A DNA stretch of 64,000 nucleotides from Dipteris shenzhenensis (GCA_047967505.1 CM106540.1), one strand, 5' to 3'. Counted from the first letter of the stretch, positions 31,916 through 43,455 are shown. The notes: generated from the letters alone by a model not told the origin. Program-made: numbers and translations.

Positions 31916-32009
31916 CTGCACATCAAAACATATAACAAGAGTGAATATGTGCATTGCATATCAATCTACATGTCAAGAAGTGACAACAAGTGTAGTCTAT
32001 ACTGACTCT

Positions 32010-32096
32010 AACACAGTGCCATGGATGGATGTCATTGAGTTGGCAAAGAAGCACTTCTTAGCAAAGATGTCCACAACCACCAAACTCCAATGTGAG
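32010..32096 (-). CDS. C48-like domain B, exon 2 (His box)
   Basis: The acceptor AATGCAG precedes SHWSLVVVDIFAKKCFFANS and MTSIHGTV. The His of HWSL and the residue 17 positions later (Asn of ANS) sit at the spacing of His and Asp in Ulp1. The exon phases match exon 1 (two bases carried over). The expected donor at its end (TTAGAGTC) lacks GT at the homologous position, so splicing may be lost or shifted here. Confidence 0.6.
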
Positions 32097-32180
32097 CTGC
32101 ATTATCAATAAAGAATAATTACTGTGTTTGAGACAATTCTAGCAATGCAATAGAAAAAACAAGTAGGGTTTGTTGCTTAC

Positions 32181-32351
32181 TTTTCATAATATGCTATAAA
32201 AATAACTCGTGCCTCATTCATAGGAACATGCTTCAACCACTTGCAAACATCCTCTATGGTTTCTTTTTTGTTGCTAAGCACTTCAAAAATAAGAGAATCG
32301 AGCATATATGAAACTCTTTTTATATTTTGAGGAAAATCTGCTATAACATTA
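32181..32351 (-). CDS. C48-like domain B, exon 1
   Basis: From the acceptor AAATATAG: NVIADFPQNIKRVSYMLDSL, then a KETIEDVCKWLKHVP segment and ARVIFIAYYE, ending at the donor GTAAGCAAC. The exon is open throughout. In Ulp1 proteins this stretch lies just N-terminal of the HW box and packs against the substrate cleft. Confidence 0.6.
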
Positions 32352-32433
32352 CTATATTTAAAAAAAAAGTATTAGCTTCTTGGGTTTAATCAAAATACAC
32401 AAGTATAAAGCCAAGGAAAAGGCTGCATCAAAC

Positions 32434-32525
32434 CTGAGGATGGTTGTAATGACTTTGACATTAACCTCTTTCCAATCTGCTACAATAGAGTCATATTTTC
32501 ATGACTCATCTTATTGAGAGAGTAG
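32434..32525 (-). pseudogene. short linker exon before C48-like domain B
   Basis: Reads VADWKEVNVKVITTILR and ends at CAG|GTTTGATG, homologous to the end of the 31400-31915 exon and to 39379-39545. This places the same exon order before each of the three domains. Confidence 0.5.
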
Positions 32526-32569
32526 TCTACATCGTATTCTTCTTCACTTGCTATGTCTTCTACATCCTC

Positions 32570-33030
32570 CTTCTGCTATAAAAATATAAAAAAGTTATGA
32601 GATTTACACATCCCAAATAAAGGCTTAAACAAGCATAGAAATATAAAGATAAGATTTCATACATGCTGCAATGTAGTCATATTTTTAGGTTGTTCCCCAA
32701 CATTAATAATGGCTTTTTCATTGGACTGCATAGAAGTATACAGATAAGGCTTCATACATGCTTGCATTAGAGTGAGTCTCTCCTCCTCTTGGAGGAAAAT
32801 TTTAAAAAGTTATGAGATTTACACATCCCAAATAAAAATAAAGGTTTAAATAATCATAGAAGTATAAAGATAGCATGCTTTCATTAGACTCAATCTCTTC
32901 TCCTCTTGGAGGAAAATATAAAAAAGTTATGAGATTTACACATCCCAATTAAAGGCTTGAACAAGCATACAAGTATAAAGATAAGGTTTTATACATGCTG
33001 CAATGTAGGCATATTTTCAGGCTGTTTCCC
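32570..33030. repeat. threefold intron/exon repeat inside the C48 gene
   Basis: AAAAGTTATGAGATTTACAC followed by ATCCCAA, AAAGGYTT and AGTATAAAGATA recurs at about 32590, 32815 and 32927, with the short exon-like piece containing GCAATGTAG.CATATTTT between them. The repeat is intronic and suggests exon shuffling or local duplication within the gene. Confidence 0.7.
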
Positions 33031-33274
33031 AATGGTAGCAATTAGACACTGAATACTCTCAGCCCGAAACACTAGTAGATCGGCTTTTGTATATGATTCC
33101 ATTTTGACTGGTAACTCCAAATCAAAAATCTCTCTAAGAAACAACATGCAGTTGTAGGCAACTCTCCACCCACAGCTGTGCCCATCTTTTTGCTCCATTG
33201 GTAGACGTTTAAATTCTACTTGGTCTTGTTGCTCCCTAGTTGTTATGATAGCAGATACTAGCCGATATGCAGCA
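32995..33274 (-). CDS. C48-like domain A, exon 3 (Cys box)
   Basis: From an acceptor GGACAG: AAYRLVSAIITTREQQDQVE, then PMEQKDGHSCGWRVAYNCML with the Cys-Gly box, a FLREIFDLELPVKMESYTKA segment, RAESIQCLIATIG, ending LQH before a donor-like GTATAA. The exon is open. Q six residues before the Cys could be the oxyanion Gln, which in canonical Ulp1 lies about five residues before it. Confidence 0.6.
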
Positions 33275-33364
33275 CTGTCCATCATGACATATGAAATATA
33301 TTAATATGTCATGATCATAAGATACAAAATAAGAAAGTAACAAAAATATTAAGAGAATAATTAC

Positions 33365-33457
33365 GTTGGGGAGTTGGCATGATAGCCTTCCATTGAATTC
33401 ACAAACCACAAACGAATGACTTCAAGGTTCCAACAAGCGATTAGACTCCAATGTGAG
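33365..33457 (-). CDS. C48-like domain A, exon 2 (His box)
   Basis: The acceptor GATCGTGCAG leads to SHWSLIACWNLEVIRLWFVN and SMEGYHANSPT, then donor GTAATT. His is retained and the catalytic Asp position is again Asn. Confidence 0.6.
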
Positions 33458-33541
33458 CTGCACGATCAGATAAAAAATGATTATTGTTTAACGCAAACTT
33501 GTCAAAGAAATAGTAAAAATAAGGTTGGAGTTGATACTTAC

Positions 33542-33712
33542 TCCTCATGATAAGGCATAAAGATGACTCGCACCCCATCTAAATTTAAAGGGCTTAACCA
33601 GGTACAAACATCTTCTATAGTCTTTTGAGGAGAGCTAAGAATAGAAGAAAGGAGAGAATCGAGCATGTAGACACGATTCTGCACTGCACTAGGAGGCTAA
33701 GAAATAACTACA
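33542..33712 (-). pseudogene. C48-like domain A, exon 1 (one stop)
   Basis: From the acceptor GGTGCAG: VIS, TAG, then PPSAVQNRVYMLDSLLSSIL, SSPQKTIEDVCTWLSP and VRVIFMPYHE up to a perfect donor GTAAGTATC. The single stop is at the same place as a stop in domain C. The upstream intron contains copia element 2. Confidence 0.55.
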
Positions 33713-33813
33713 CTGCACCAAGAAATAAACAAATGTTCGCTCATAGAATTGATTTTGTATTCTACACTAGGAAACTGAGATATAACTACACTGTAAACAA
33801 ATAAACAAATGTT

Positions 33814-34539
33814 TGTTAGATATCAATGCTCCACTCTCGTGTAACTACGTGGGAACCAGCTAACTCTACTTGTAAACTCCCATATGAGGAGAAGGCATTT
33901 GAGTAGCTCAGTTATCCGGTAAGTTCTGGTTTGGACACCAGATGGGGGCCATGTGTGGCCTGATCACTGCTTCAGATAGAGTTGGCACACTGCCAACTAG
34001 GCTACATGCAAGTGCGGGAAGGCATCCCTTGACTGACCGCACTGAGGGTAGATGGAGCAGTTCTCGGGGCAACCCACTCTCGGGTTGTGGGGCCCATTTG
34101 GAGCCTCAGATGATCCCGGATGGCTCTGGGCCGAATGGAGATGGTAGGTTAGTTGCTCTATTTTGCGCACCGGTTCTATCGTATGGTCGGTGGCCTATTT
34201 CGGGACCGACCCCCAGTCGACCATTTTGGGCAGACTGGGTCGGTCACCCAATTGAGCCTAACTAACTATGACTAGTGGCTATATAAGAGCAAGCCCGTGA
34301 AGCCCATTTCATCACTCACTATAGCAACCCTAATTCCTTAGCATCCAGCCTCTATCTTCTACTGTTTCCAGCATGCCATCGAAGCTTCTTTCACAGGAGC
34401 GCACGGTTGGGAGGTAGCGCCATCTATTGTATCAGTTCTACAGTAATCAAATTTTTGATTCTCCATACTATCTTGTTTTCTGTCTTGCGTACGAGATCAT
34501 GTTATCTATTGAGCACAGACGTTGTATTATTTTCTTACA
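33814..34539 (+). repeat. 5' LTR, element 2
   Basis: 726 bp, TG...CA. It contains a TATATAAG box and a GC-rich hairpin (34204-34218 with 34233-34245: GACCGACCCCCAGTC against GACTGGGTCGGTC). It differs from the 3' LTR by several percent by eye, mostly transitions plus small indels, so the insertion is not recent. Confidence 0.95.
34280..34287 (+). promoter_or_regulatory. LTR TATA box, element 2
   Basis: TATATAAG about 260 bp before the LTR end, followed by a GC-richer initiator region. The same box lies at the corresponding place in the 3' LTR (near 39077). Confidence 0.7.
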
Positions 34540-34551
34540 TGGTATCAGAGC
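34540..34551 (+). other. primer-binding site, element 2
   Basis: TGGTATCAGAGC abuts the LTR end, identical to the element 1 site. Confidence 0.95.
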
Positions 34552-34610
34552 TCAGACTCTAGCAAGAAGATTTGGTAGTGTGTTTTCTATTTGCGAGCAG
34601 ATTGTGAGAG

Positions 34611-37600
34611 ATGGCCCAGCCTGCAAGACTGCAAATCCCACCGTTTGGTGAAAGCGGAAAGTTTGACGGCTCTAACTATCCACTCTGGAAGTTCAAGATG
34701 AAGACCATCCAAAGCGCATACGAGCTTTGGGACACTGCTACTGTGGTGGACGTGAGGCCGGTTGCGAGACCGGATCCAGCCAATGCAGGACAATAGATAG
34801 TACCAACTGTGGATGAGATTCTCACATGGACAAGAAGAAATGCAAATGCGCTGTGTTCTATTGCCTGCAGTGTTAGTGATTCCATCATGGCATTAATTCA
34901 ACATGTCACCACAGTGGAGGAGGCATGGACGGGGTCTTGAAAAATCAGTACGAGACCACGAATCAGACGCGGATTCAGAATTTGGAGACTCAACTCGTGA
35001 ACGAGAAGTTGTTTGAGTCTGAATCAACAGAGTAGTTCATCACCAAGGTGAAGAATCTGCGTGATCAGAGGACTGCGATTGGCATCACCATCACCAGCGA
35101 GAATCTAGCACGAAGATGCATATGGATTCTCCCACCAAAGTACAATGGTCTTGTTACGGCGTTGAATATGCAGAACAAAAATCTACCCCTCAACTTTGAG
35201 GATTTCAGCGTGATGCTTCTGGAGGAGGAGATGCGTCAAAAGATGAGGACTGGAGAAGATTCGGCTTTCTGGACCGGATCAAAGAAAGTTAAGGTAAGGA
35301 CTCTAGTAACCCATCTTCTTCTCATGATAAAAAGAGAAAGAAGAAGATCAAGTGCTTCTATTGCAACAAGGCAGGACACAAGTAGAATGAGTGCCGAAAG
35401 AAGATTGCAGATAAGAAGAACAGAGTAAAGAAAGAGTCCAGCAACAACGCACAGGCAGTACCAGTAGAGTTGTTCGTTGCAATTGAGGAGATTTTCATGG
35501 AGGCAGTTCATGTACCTACAGATGAACCGTGGATCATTGACAGTGGTGCATCGCGCCACATGACCAGTCGGAAGGATTGGTATACCTCTCTACAGCCGGT
35601 AGGGAATGACATCTTGTAGCAATCGGCAATGATGCAAAATGTCCAGCAAAAGGAAAAGGTACGATTACTCTCAAGTTAGATGGAGTTGTAAAACAGTTGT
35701 CTGATGTTCTGTATGTGCCAGATATCAAGAGGAACTTGTTGTCCGTTTCTGTGATCACGCATCGGGACCTCAAAGTTCAATTCGATAAGAATGGTGCACA
35801 GATTCTGGATCTTCAAGGGAAGGTCATTGGTAAAGGTACACCGCGCAACAACATTTGCGAACTCTCAGCTTTCAGTGCTCGAGCGGATGTGAAGAACACT
35901 AAGCTGTGGCATGAGAGGTTTGGTCATCTAAACCTTAGTTCTTTGAAAGAGATGCATAAAAGTGGAATGATTGCAGACCTACTAGAAATTTCAGAACTAC
36001 CTGATGTATGTGAAGCTTGCATGATGGGCAAGCAGCATCGGCATCCCTTTCCTAAAGAAGCCAGCAGGGCAAAGGCTCCTCTAGAGCTCATTCACATGGA
36101 CCTCTGCAGAAAGATGGGGATGGAAGCTTTGGGTGGTTCCTACTACTTCATGACGCTGATCGATGACTACAGTAGAAGTATATGGATATACTTCCTGAAG
36201 ACTAAAGACGAGGCTTTTAGTAGGTTCAAGGAATGGCATGTAATGGTTGAGAAAGAAACGGGGAGGAAGGTGAAGAAGTTGAGATCAGACAGAGGTGGAG
36301 AGTTCACCTCAACTGAATTCGAAAGTTACTGCAAAAGTCATGGAATCAAGAGGCAGAAACCCCCACCACATACATCACAGCAAAATGGAGTAGCAGAACG
36401 CAAGATGCGCATCATCTGCGAAATGGGCCGGAGTATGATGAAAGGAAAAGATTTGCCAAAAACTTTCTGGGCTGAAGCATGTAACACTGCAGTTTACATC
36501 CTGAATTGTAGCTACACGAAGGTTGTGAACAGGATGACTCCACTGCAAGCCTTTTCTAGTAAGAAACCTTCAGCTGCACATTTCAGAGTTTTTGGATGTG
36601 ACTATTTTGTGCATGTCCCTGATGCTACCAAGACCAAATGGGAACCAAAGAGCCGGAAGTGTATTTTCTTGGGCTACAGTAAAGAGGCGAAGGGTTACCG
36701 TCTCTATAACCCTGTTACCAAGAAGGTAATTGTAAGTCACAATGTGGTCTTCTCAGAATAGCTGCATCAATTGGAGGAGGATGCTTCTTTCCCAAACAAC
36801 CAGGACTAGGATATCCATCCAGTACCACCACCAACAGTAGACCAAACTCCCCCAACGGTGCTTGGGAGGATTCAAGACAAAGAAGATGAAGAAGAGCCTA
36901 CAGAACCACAATGGCAACGGCCATTCCCGAAGTGGGTAAAGTAGCTTTTGGATGGCAGAGAACCTCCATCCATTGAGGAGGAACCATCTGAACACCGCCA
37001 GTCCAAGAGATTAGAGGAGCAAAGAAGGGCGCAGGAACACTTGGTCAACTATGCTTTGATGACAAAAGTGATCCGTGCTGATGAACCCAAGTGTCTTGAA
37101 GAGGCACAGGGTGATAATAGGTGGATGGAGGCTATGCAGTTGGAGTATGGCCCCATAATGAAGAACAACACTTGGGACCTTGTGGATTGACCACCAAAAC
37201 GCAAGGTAATTGGAACCAAGTGGGTGTACAAGACCAAGTACAAGTCCGACGGCACGTTGGATAAGTACAAGGCTCAGCTCATGGCAAAAGGATTTGCACA
37301 GGTACATGGTTTTGATTATCAATATACTTTTGCTCCCACAGCTCGACTAACCACAATTCGTAGTGTTTTGGTTTTAGCTGCCCAAGGAATTTGGCCCGTG
37401 TTTCAGATGGATGTGAAATCTGCCTTTCTGAATGGAGATCTCAAGGAGGAGGTATACGTGGAACAACCACTAGGTTTTGAGATCCCCGATTCAGAAGGTA
37501 AAGTCTGCAAATTGAAGAAGGGACTTTACAGGCTGAAACAGGCCCCACGAGCGTGGTACCAGCGAATTGATGCCTACTTTCTGCAAAACGGGTTCAGGAG

Positions 37601-38574
37601 GAGCCCATCTGATGAAAATTTGTATATTTTCAGAGGAGGAGGTAGGTGTATGATCGTGGTCCTTTATGTGGACAACCTTGTCATAACAGGGAACCATGAA
37701 GAGAGTTTGAAATGATAGACCTCAGACTAATGCATTTCTGTTTGGGGATTGAAGTTTGGCAGGAGCCGAAACAGATCTTCATTTCACAGCTGAAGTATGC
37801 TGGAGAGATACTGAAGGCATTTGGCATGGCTAAGTGCAAGACAGTTGGTACCCCTATGGAGGTTGATGCGAAGCTCTCAAATGAGGATTCATTACCATTG
37901 GTGGACGAATTGAAGTATAGAAGGCTTGTGGGTAGCTTGATTTACCTGTGCAACACACGGCCGGACATCAATTTTGCGATTGGTGTACTAAGCAGGTTTT
38001 CCAATAAGCCCCGGGAGAACCATTGGAGGGCAGGGATGCGGGTGCTGAAATACATCAAAGGTACACTTGATTATGGCATCATCTATACCAAGGGCAACAT
38101 CTTGATCGGATTCTGTGACTCGAATTGTGGGCAGGAGACGTGGACAGTAGGAGATCAGTGACAAGGTACTGTTTCTCACTTGGATCTGGAGTTGTGTCAT
38201 GGGTCAGCAAGAAGCAACCCATAGTTGCTCTTTCTTCTACCGAGGCCGAGTACAAATCTGCATGCTTTGCTTCTTGCAAGGCAGTGTGGTTGAGGAGGAT
38301 TTTAGGGGACATGGGTGCAGTGCAGAACAAGCCTACGCAGTTATCATGTGACAATCAGAGTTGCATGGCGATTGCAAAGAACCCAATGTTCCACGCTCGC
38401 ATAAAACACATTGAGATTTAATATCACTTTGTACGCGATCTCATCATAGATGGAGAGGTCGACTTGGTGTACTGTCCGACTACAGAGAATGTTGTGGACA
38501 TCTTCATGAAGGCTCTTGGAAGAGACTTGCTGGAGAGGCATCTTCATCGACTTGGCATTGGGCCGAAAAAGTAA
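34611..38574 (+). pseudogene. copia gag-pol polyprotein, element 2 (broken)
   Basis: It starts MAQPARLQIPPFGESGKFDG, a typical copia gag N-terminus. Stops and shifts: TAG at 34795 (CAG in element 1), a frameshift near 34935, TAG inside the zinc knuckle (35353-35393) and an indel near 35620. The 35697-36761 block is open and carries the integrase HHCC finger and all three core acids (D of HMDL, D of SDRGGEF, E of NGVAERK). RT is damaged: YVDN (37665-37676) replaces YVDD, and about 33 bp are lost near 37702. RNase H is split near 38125. It ends GIGPKK then TAA at 38572. Confidence 0.92.
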
Positions 38575-38595
38575 GTTCACTTGCGGATGGACATT

Positions 38596-38604
38596 GAGGG
38601 GGGG
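38596..38604 (+). other. polypurine tract, element 2
   Basis: GAGGGGGGG immediately before the 3' LTR. Confidence 0.85.
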
Positions 38605-39336
38605 TGTTAGATATCAATGCTCCACTCTCATGTAACTACGCGGGAACCAACTAACTCTACTTGTAAGCCCCCCATACGAGGAGAAATCATTTGAGTAGCT
38701 CGGTTATCTAGTAGGTCCTGGTTTGGACACCAGATGGGGGCCATGTGTGGCCTGATGGCTGGATGGCTTCAAATAGAGTTGGCACACTGCCAACTAGGCT
38801 ACATGCGAGTGCGGGAAGGCATCCCTTGACTGACCGCACTGAAAGTAGATGGAGCATTTTCTGGGATAGCCCACTCTTGGGTTGCGGGGTCCGTTTGGAG
38901 CCTCAGATGATCTCGGATGGCTCTGGGCCGAACGGACACCATAAGTTAGTTGCTCTATTTTGCACACCGGTTCTATCATATGGTCGGTGGCCTATTTCGG
39001 GACCGACCCCCAGTCAACCGTTTTGGGTGGACTGGGTCGGTCACCCAATTGAGCCTAACCGACTACGATTGGTGGCTATATAAGAGCAAGCCCGTGAAGC
39101 CCATTTCATCACTAGCTACAACAACCCTAATTCCTTAGCATCTAGCCTCCGTCTTCTACTGTTTCTAGCATGCCATCGAAGCTTCTTTCACAGGAGTGCA
39201 TGGTTGGGAGGCAGCGCTATCTATTGTATCAGTTCTACAGTAATCAAAATTTTGATTCTCCATACTATCTTGTTTTCTCTCTTGCATACGAGATCCTGTT
39301 ATCTGTTGAGCACAGACATTGTATTATTTTCTTATA
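38605..39336 (+). repeat. 3' LTR, element 2
   Basis: 732 bp, starting TGTTAGATATC and ending TTTTCTTATA, followed at once by the ATGTT duplication. Confidence 0.95.
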
Positions 39337-39378
39337 ATGTTAGCTCATTGAAGTAGCAACAAATAAACAAATGTTACC

Positions 39379-39545
39379 TGAGAATGGCCAGGATAACATT
39401 GTCATTAACCTCTTTTAAAGGATTGGAGAGGATTGACCTCCTTTCTACCAAAGCTCAAATACTGAGGTTCTCATTTCAAAACGATCCTAACTTCAAAGGA
39501 GCTTTCCATTTTATCCAATGCAGCTAAATTTGTAGAATGGGTCTC
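39379..39545 (-). pseudogene. linker exon before C48-like domain A
   Basis: Reads ALDKMESSFEVRIVLK, a stop, then EPQYLSFGRKEV, and ends at CAG|GTAACATTT. It is homologous to GSSFNVRVMIQHRPQYLEFG in the 31400-31915 exon. The donor is intact and element 2 begins about 40 bp into the intron on this side. Confidence 0.55.
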
Positions 39546-39751
39546 TGTCATAGCTTATATTCTATGTTTTCAATCATTCTGCTTTTCCATGGTGTCTTCA
39601 AAGCTCTTCTGCTCATGGGATTCTTCAACCAAATTTAGAGGTGGTTACACAAGAAGAATGATTCAAGAGATTGAATCGCTATGCCACATTCTCTCTTACC
39701 TCTCTTTGCTACATAAACACCACTATAGATCTTCAAATCTGATGAATATGC

Positions 39752-41025
39752 TCACTCTAGAGTAACCTGCATGGCTTGTTTGTCTTGTTTATCAACAAAA
39801 ATGACAATGTTGCAAATTGCCACTTTGCTAATGGTGGTATATACTATTCTATCAATGAAGTTATGGATATCATCGCTAGAAACTTCATTGATGAAGAATA
39901 GTTGTGGCTTGTCCCATGCTGACTCATTCTTGATGAAGTCATCTTCTAAAACTCCCCTAAAGTTCACAAGCTTTCCAAACTCTAACGTAACCTCTACATG
40001 GAATTGAAAGCTTTGGTGCATATCTGTCGGCATCCTTATCTCGTTGATCAATCTTTCCACATATGCAACCACCTATTGTGGGATTTCTTTTCTCATGTAA
40101 GAGGTTACTATTTCTGACCCATCTTCATCCTTTTTAATCCACTTGTTTGCCCATAGCTTTACCTTGGGTGTTGACAAAGAAGCTATATGCCTTACCACAT
40201 TATAGTCAATGTTACAATGACTAAGTGGGATTTGTTTCTCTGACAGTAAATACTTAATGGCACTATGCACTGCATCACGCCTCACCTATACATTGATGCA
40301 TTTTTCCAAGCAATGGTCTTTGTCTTTCTTTCCAAAAAACCATTCTTTCTTTAAATTTTTTTGTGCTGCCATGGATGCATACTTGTCAGGTAAGTACTTT
40401 ATAGGCCTCCACATCCTTGTCGTCAACTCCTTCTTATCCATTACCTTTGACTTTTTGGAGACAAATAAAGGAGCTTCATAAGTCAACTCTCCACGCTCAC
40501 ATGCAATGCATGCTTCAAGCATCTCATTGAACACTTCAACAGGACAAAAAATGATGGAAGTGTAGTCAGCATATCTGTCTCTCACCACCTTGAGGCTTGT
40601 CATATTTTCTTCTCGCTCTTGAGTTCCCCTAGGCACAACTGCACTCAAAGAAGAATAGAAGTTTGTGAGTGTGTCGGCATTTGATTTTGTGACCTTTCTC
40701 TTCAAATCAAGATTTGGAGAACCAAATGTTGTCCATACAACCCTTGCCTTCTGTAAGACCTCTAATGTTGAGGATATCTTACGCTTTCCATGGACATAAT
40801 GATTAAGTCTTTTGGACTCAATCAAATACTTGATCTCATGCTTGAATATATAGATGGTTGCAGGATAACAATGGAATGAAGATATCTTTGCAAATTGTTA
40901 TGAAGTGAGTCTTTGACCTCCTTTGCTTCTTTGGTGATCTGATGACAAGCATAAGCCCAATGTTGACCATCAATGGGCTGGAATCTGCAATTAAGGAGAA
41001 ATTCCTTCTTTGCTTCCTTCAACAT
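39752..41025 (-). pseudogene. large decayed gene, probably N-terminal part of the C48 gene
   Basis: From 40825 to 39752 one frame is open for about 357 codons except for two TAG codons (40288-40286 and 40075-40073). Segments read RLNHYVHGKRKISSTLEVLQ, VFNEMLEACIACERGEL, MWRPIKYLPDKYASMAAQKN, VKLWANKWIKKDEDGSEIV and SSDDIHNFIDRIVYTTISKV. A frameshift near 40822 links it to 41025-40825 (PIDGQHWAYACHQITKEAKE). I do not recognise a domain. It lies directly upstream of the C48 exons on the same strand with no visible promoter between, which fits one long gene or transposon. Confidence 0.5.
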
Positions 41026-42320
41026 ATTCTCACCTTGTTCCTCTTAGCCTTGTTCATTTGGAATATTTTTATGAGTGTCTTTAAAGAATTGAGTGAAGGT
41101 TTCCTCAAAATATGTAGGCCCTGTAAATGTAATTTGATCCAAAAAGCTATTTTTGATTGGACAAAACATTATTGGACACAGGACCACATTGCTTGCCACA
41201 CGTTTCTTTCCATCTCTCAAGCCTCGTATATTTGCAGTGCATAGGATATATCAAGGTTTCGGCTATTAGTAAAGACAGCTACAGCTTCCACATCTCTGGC
41301 ATTCACAAACCACATCCTTTGACCCCAGATATATCCCACATCATCATCTGTTACTGCTTCATTAAGACGTAGATTGAGATTTTTGATTGATGTGAGTTCA
41401 TCCTGATCATCTTCAGCTTTGGGTTCTGAGTCTTCTTCATCTTTCTCTTCTTTTAACTATTTTCCATCCACATGATCTTTCTTTACAGTGGGACGATGCC
41501 TTTTTCTAATGCTTGGAACCGTGGCTCTAGCCTTTTGCATTTCACGTCGTGGTTTGCCAGCAAGAGCTTCTACCATAACTGCAGTGGATCGCTCGACCTT
41601 GATCTTCTTCAATTTTTTTTAATTCCCATGCACTCAAGGCTTGTATTTCATCATCCTTAGTGACATCCACCATTTCTTGCTCTAGAAGTTTGTGCTCATG
41701 TTCTACACATTCGTGATAGTGTGCATGTTCTTCTTGCCCTTGCATCAAAGTCTGTGCTTGATCTCCTTCATGTGAAGATCCTTGAATTGAGGTGCATATT
41801 GTGCATCCTGAAAGTACTCAAACATAATCTTTGCATGCATCCTTTTTGCCACCACACTAGGAAATCGCTACCAAGTATATGCAAGAGCCTCCAATGCACT
41901 TTACAGCTTTGGAAACTTTGATGGTTGAGGAGGAGGCATCACAAAGGTCTTTGAGTCTCTCCTTGACACAACAAAATGAAGACCGCCAACTTTAAGATCT
42001 GAACTCTTTGTGAAAATATCCATAAAAGTCTCTTTTGGCTCTATCATTATGCCTACTATGAAGTCATATCTTTCTTAGAGAATGTAGCATCCCATGGATC
42101 ATCAACATCATTGAACTCCCTTTTTGACATAAGTAGAAAGAGTCTCTTTTCATTTTGATGAAGAAACCAAGCTCTTCTGCCCATGTGATATCGAGTCCAC
42201 CTACCAAAGCCGTTGGGGCTATATTCCTTTTCTTTCGAATTCAAAGTGACATTAGAGACCCATGCTCTAATCTACAGTCATTTAGACTAGCCCCCACATT
42301 AGTTGATTGCTCCATAATCC
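41026..42320 (-). pseudogene. further upstream decayed coding sequence
   Basis: Minus-strand pieces in shifting frames: FGRWTRYHMGRRAWFLHQNE (about 42230-42170), DLKVGGLHFVVSRRDSKTFV (near 41960), KPRREMQKARATVPSIRKRH (near 41540), an acidic EEKDEEDSEPKAEDDQDELT segment, then VGYIWGQRMWFVNARDVEAV (near 41330). The mixture of a basic nuclear-like stretch and an acidic linker is reminiscent of chromatin-associated or transposon proteins. I cannot name one. Several stops and indels. Confidence 0.4.
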
Positions 42321-42364
42321 TACAAGAAAAGATAATGAAGAACTTAGATACATACAAGTAAAGT

Positions 42365-42995
42365 ACAATATACAAGGCTTGATACAATAAATGTGGGAAA
42401 TAGCCCAAAAGGCTTTACAAGGCTTCATATGGCAATAAATGTGACCAATATTGGAGAGGGCTTTACAAAGTATTTTATAGCAATAAATGTGGGAAATAGC
42501 CTAGAAGGCTTTACAAGGCTTAAATATTTGTACAAATGTAAGAAAATTAGCCAATAAAGCTTTACGATGAAATAAAATGCCCACTCTAGTGATAAAGCTC
42601 TAATTTTCCTGATGACATGTAATCTGTCCATCCATTGATATCTGTCCATTGATACCCAACTGATGCAATCTACCCACTAAAAATTGTTCCACTGATATCC
42701 ACTTATGCAGCCCACTGATACTCATTAAATAGTGAATGGTCGGGTTTAATACAAGGCGCTTCATATGGCAATAAATGTGAAAATTAGACTAGAAGGCTTT
42801 ACAAGGTTTTTTATGACAATAAAGGAGCTTAAATATTTTTACAAATGCAATAAAAATAACCAATAAAGATTTACAATAAAATAAAATGACCACTATAGTC
42901 ATCAAGCTCCAATATGCCCCATGACATGTAATCTGTCCACTGATATCTGCTATTTGCTCATGCAATCTGCCCACTGATAAACTTCTTGGTAAATG
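42365..42995. repeat. diverged tandem duplication, 42.37-42.67 and 42.75-42.99 kb
   Basis: Both parts contain GGCTTTACAAGG, GGCAATAAATGTG, CTTAAATATTTKTACAAATG, CCAATAAAG.TTTAC and GACATGTAATCTGTCCA in the same order. They are AT-rich, with no open frame. Confidence 0.75.
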
Positions 42996-42999
42996 GTGA

Positions 43000-43435
43000 A
43001 AGGTCTTATTTAGTAGCATGTTATGAGTGTGAAACCACATGTGAGCAAAGGGACTAACAACGATTAGGAACTAGTTAGAAAAATTTGAGCATGGCTTCGA
43101 TTGGCAACTTGGAGAATTGTCTCTCCTCTAAGGCAATCTAATCTATGCTAAACCAACCATCGAAGCGAAGAAAAGCAATAAATAATTTCTTTTTCTATGT
43201 TCATTTTAATGTGCTGGGGTTTAAGAGGCTTAAATATGCAAAAGAAGGGGTTTTGATGTAGAGGCTAAACCTACATGTGAGAGAAATGAAGAGCAAATAT
43301 CTAAAGAAAAGTTAACATTTTTCAATTGAAAAGATGAATATATATAAAAATATTATCTCACCTTCAAAACAAACCATAAATTCACTCTTTTATAATTTTT
43401 TAAAAGTATAATATAAAACATGTAAATATATAAAA
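43000..43435. other. AT-rich spacer
   Basis: No coding or repeat feature recognised between the duplication and the polypyrimidine tract. Confidence 0.4.
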
Positions 43436-43455
43436 CTTTCTCTCTTTCCTCTGAA

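Larger units (their letters stand above)
33814..39336 (+). mobile_element. Ty1/copia retrotransposon, element 2, full length
   Basis: LTRs at 33814-34539 and 38605-39336 begin TGTTAGATATC. The left ends TTTTCTTACA and the right ends TTTTCTTATA (one change at the terminus). The target duplication is ATGTT (33809-33813 and 39337-39341). Between them lie the primer site, gag-pol and polypurine tract in normal order. It is inserted, in the opposite orientation to the host gene, in an intron of the C48-like gene (33713-39377). With the element removed that intron is about 137 bp, close to the 82- and 85-bp homologous introns of domains B and C. Confidence 0.95.
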
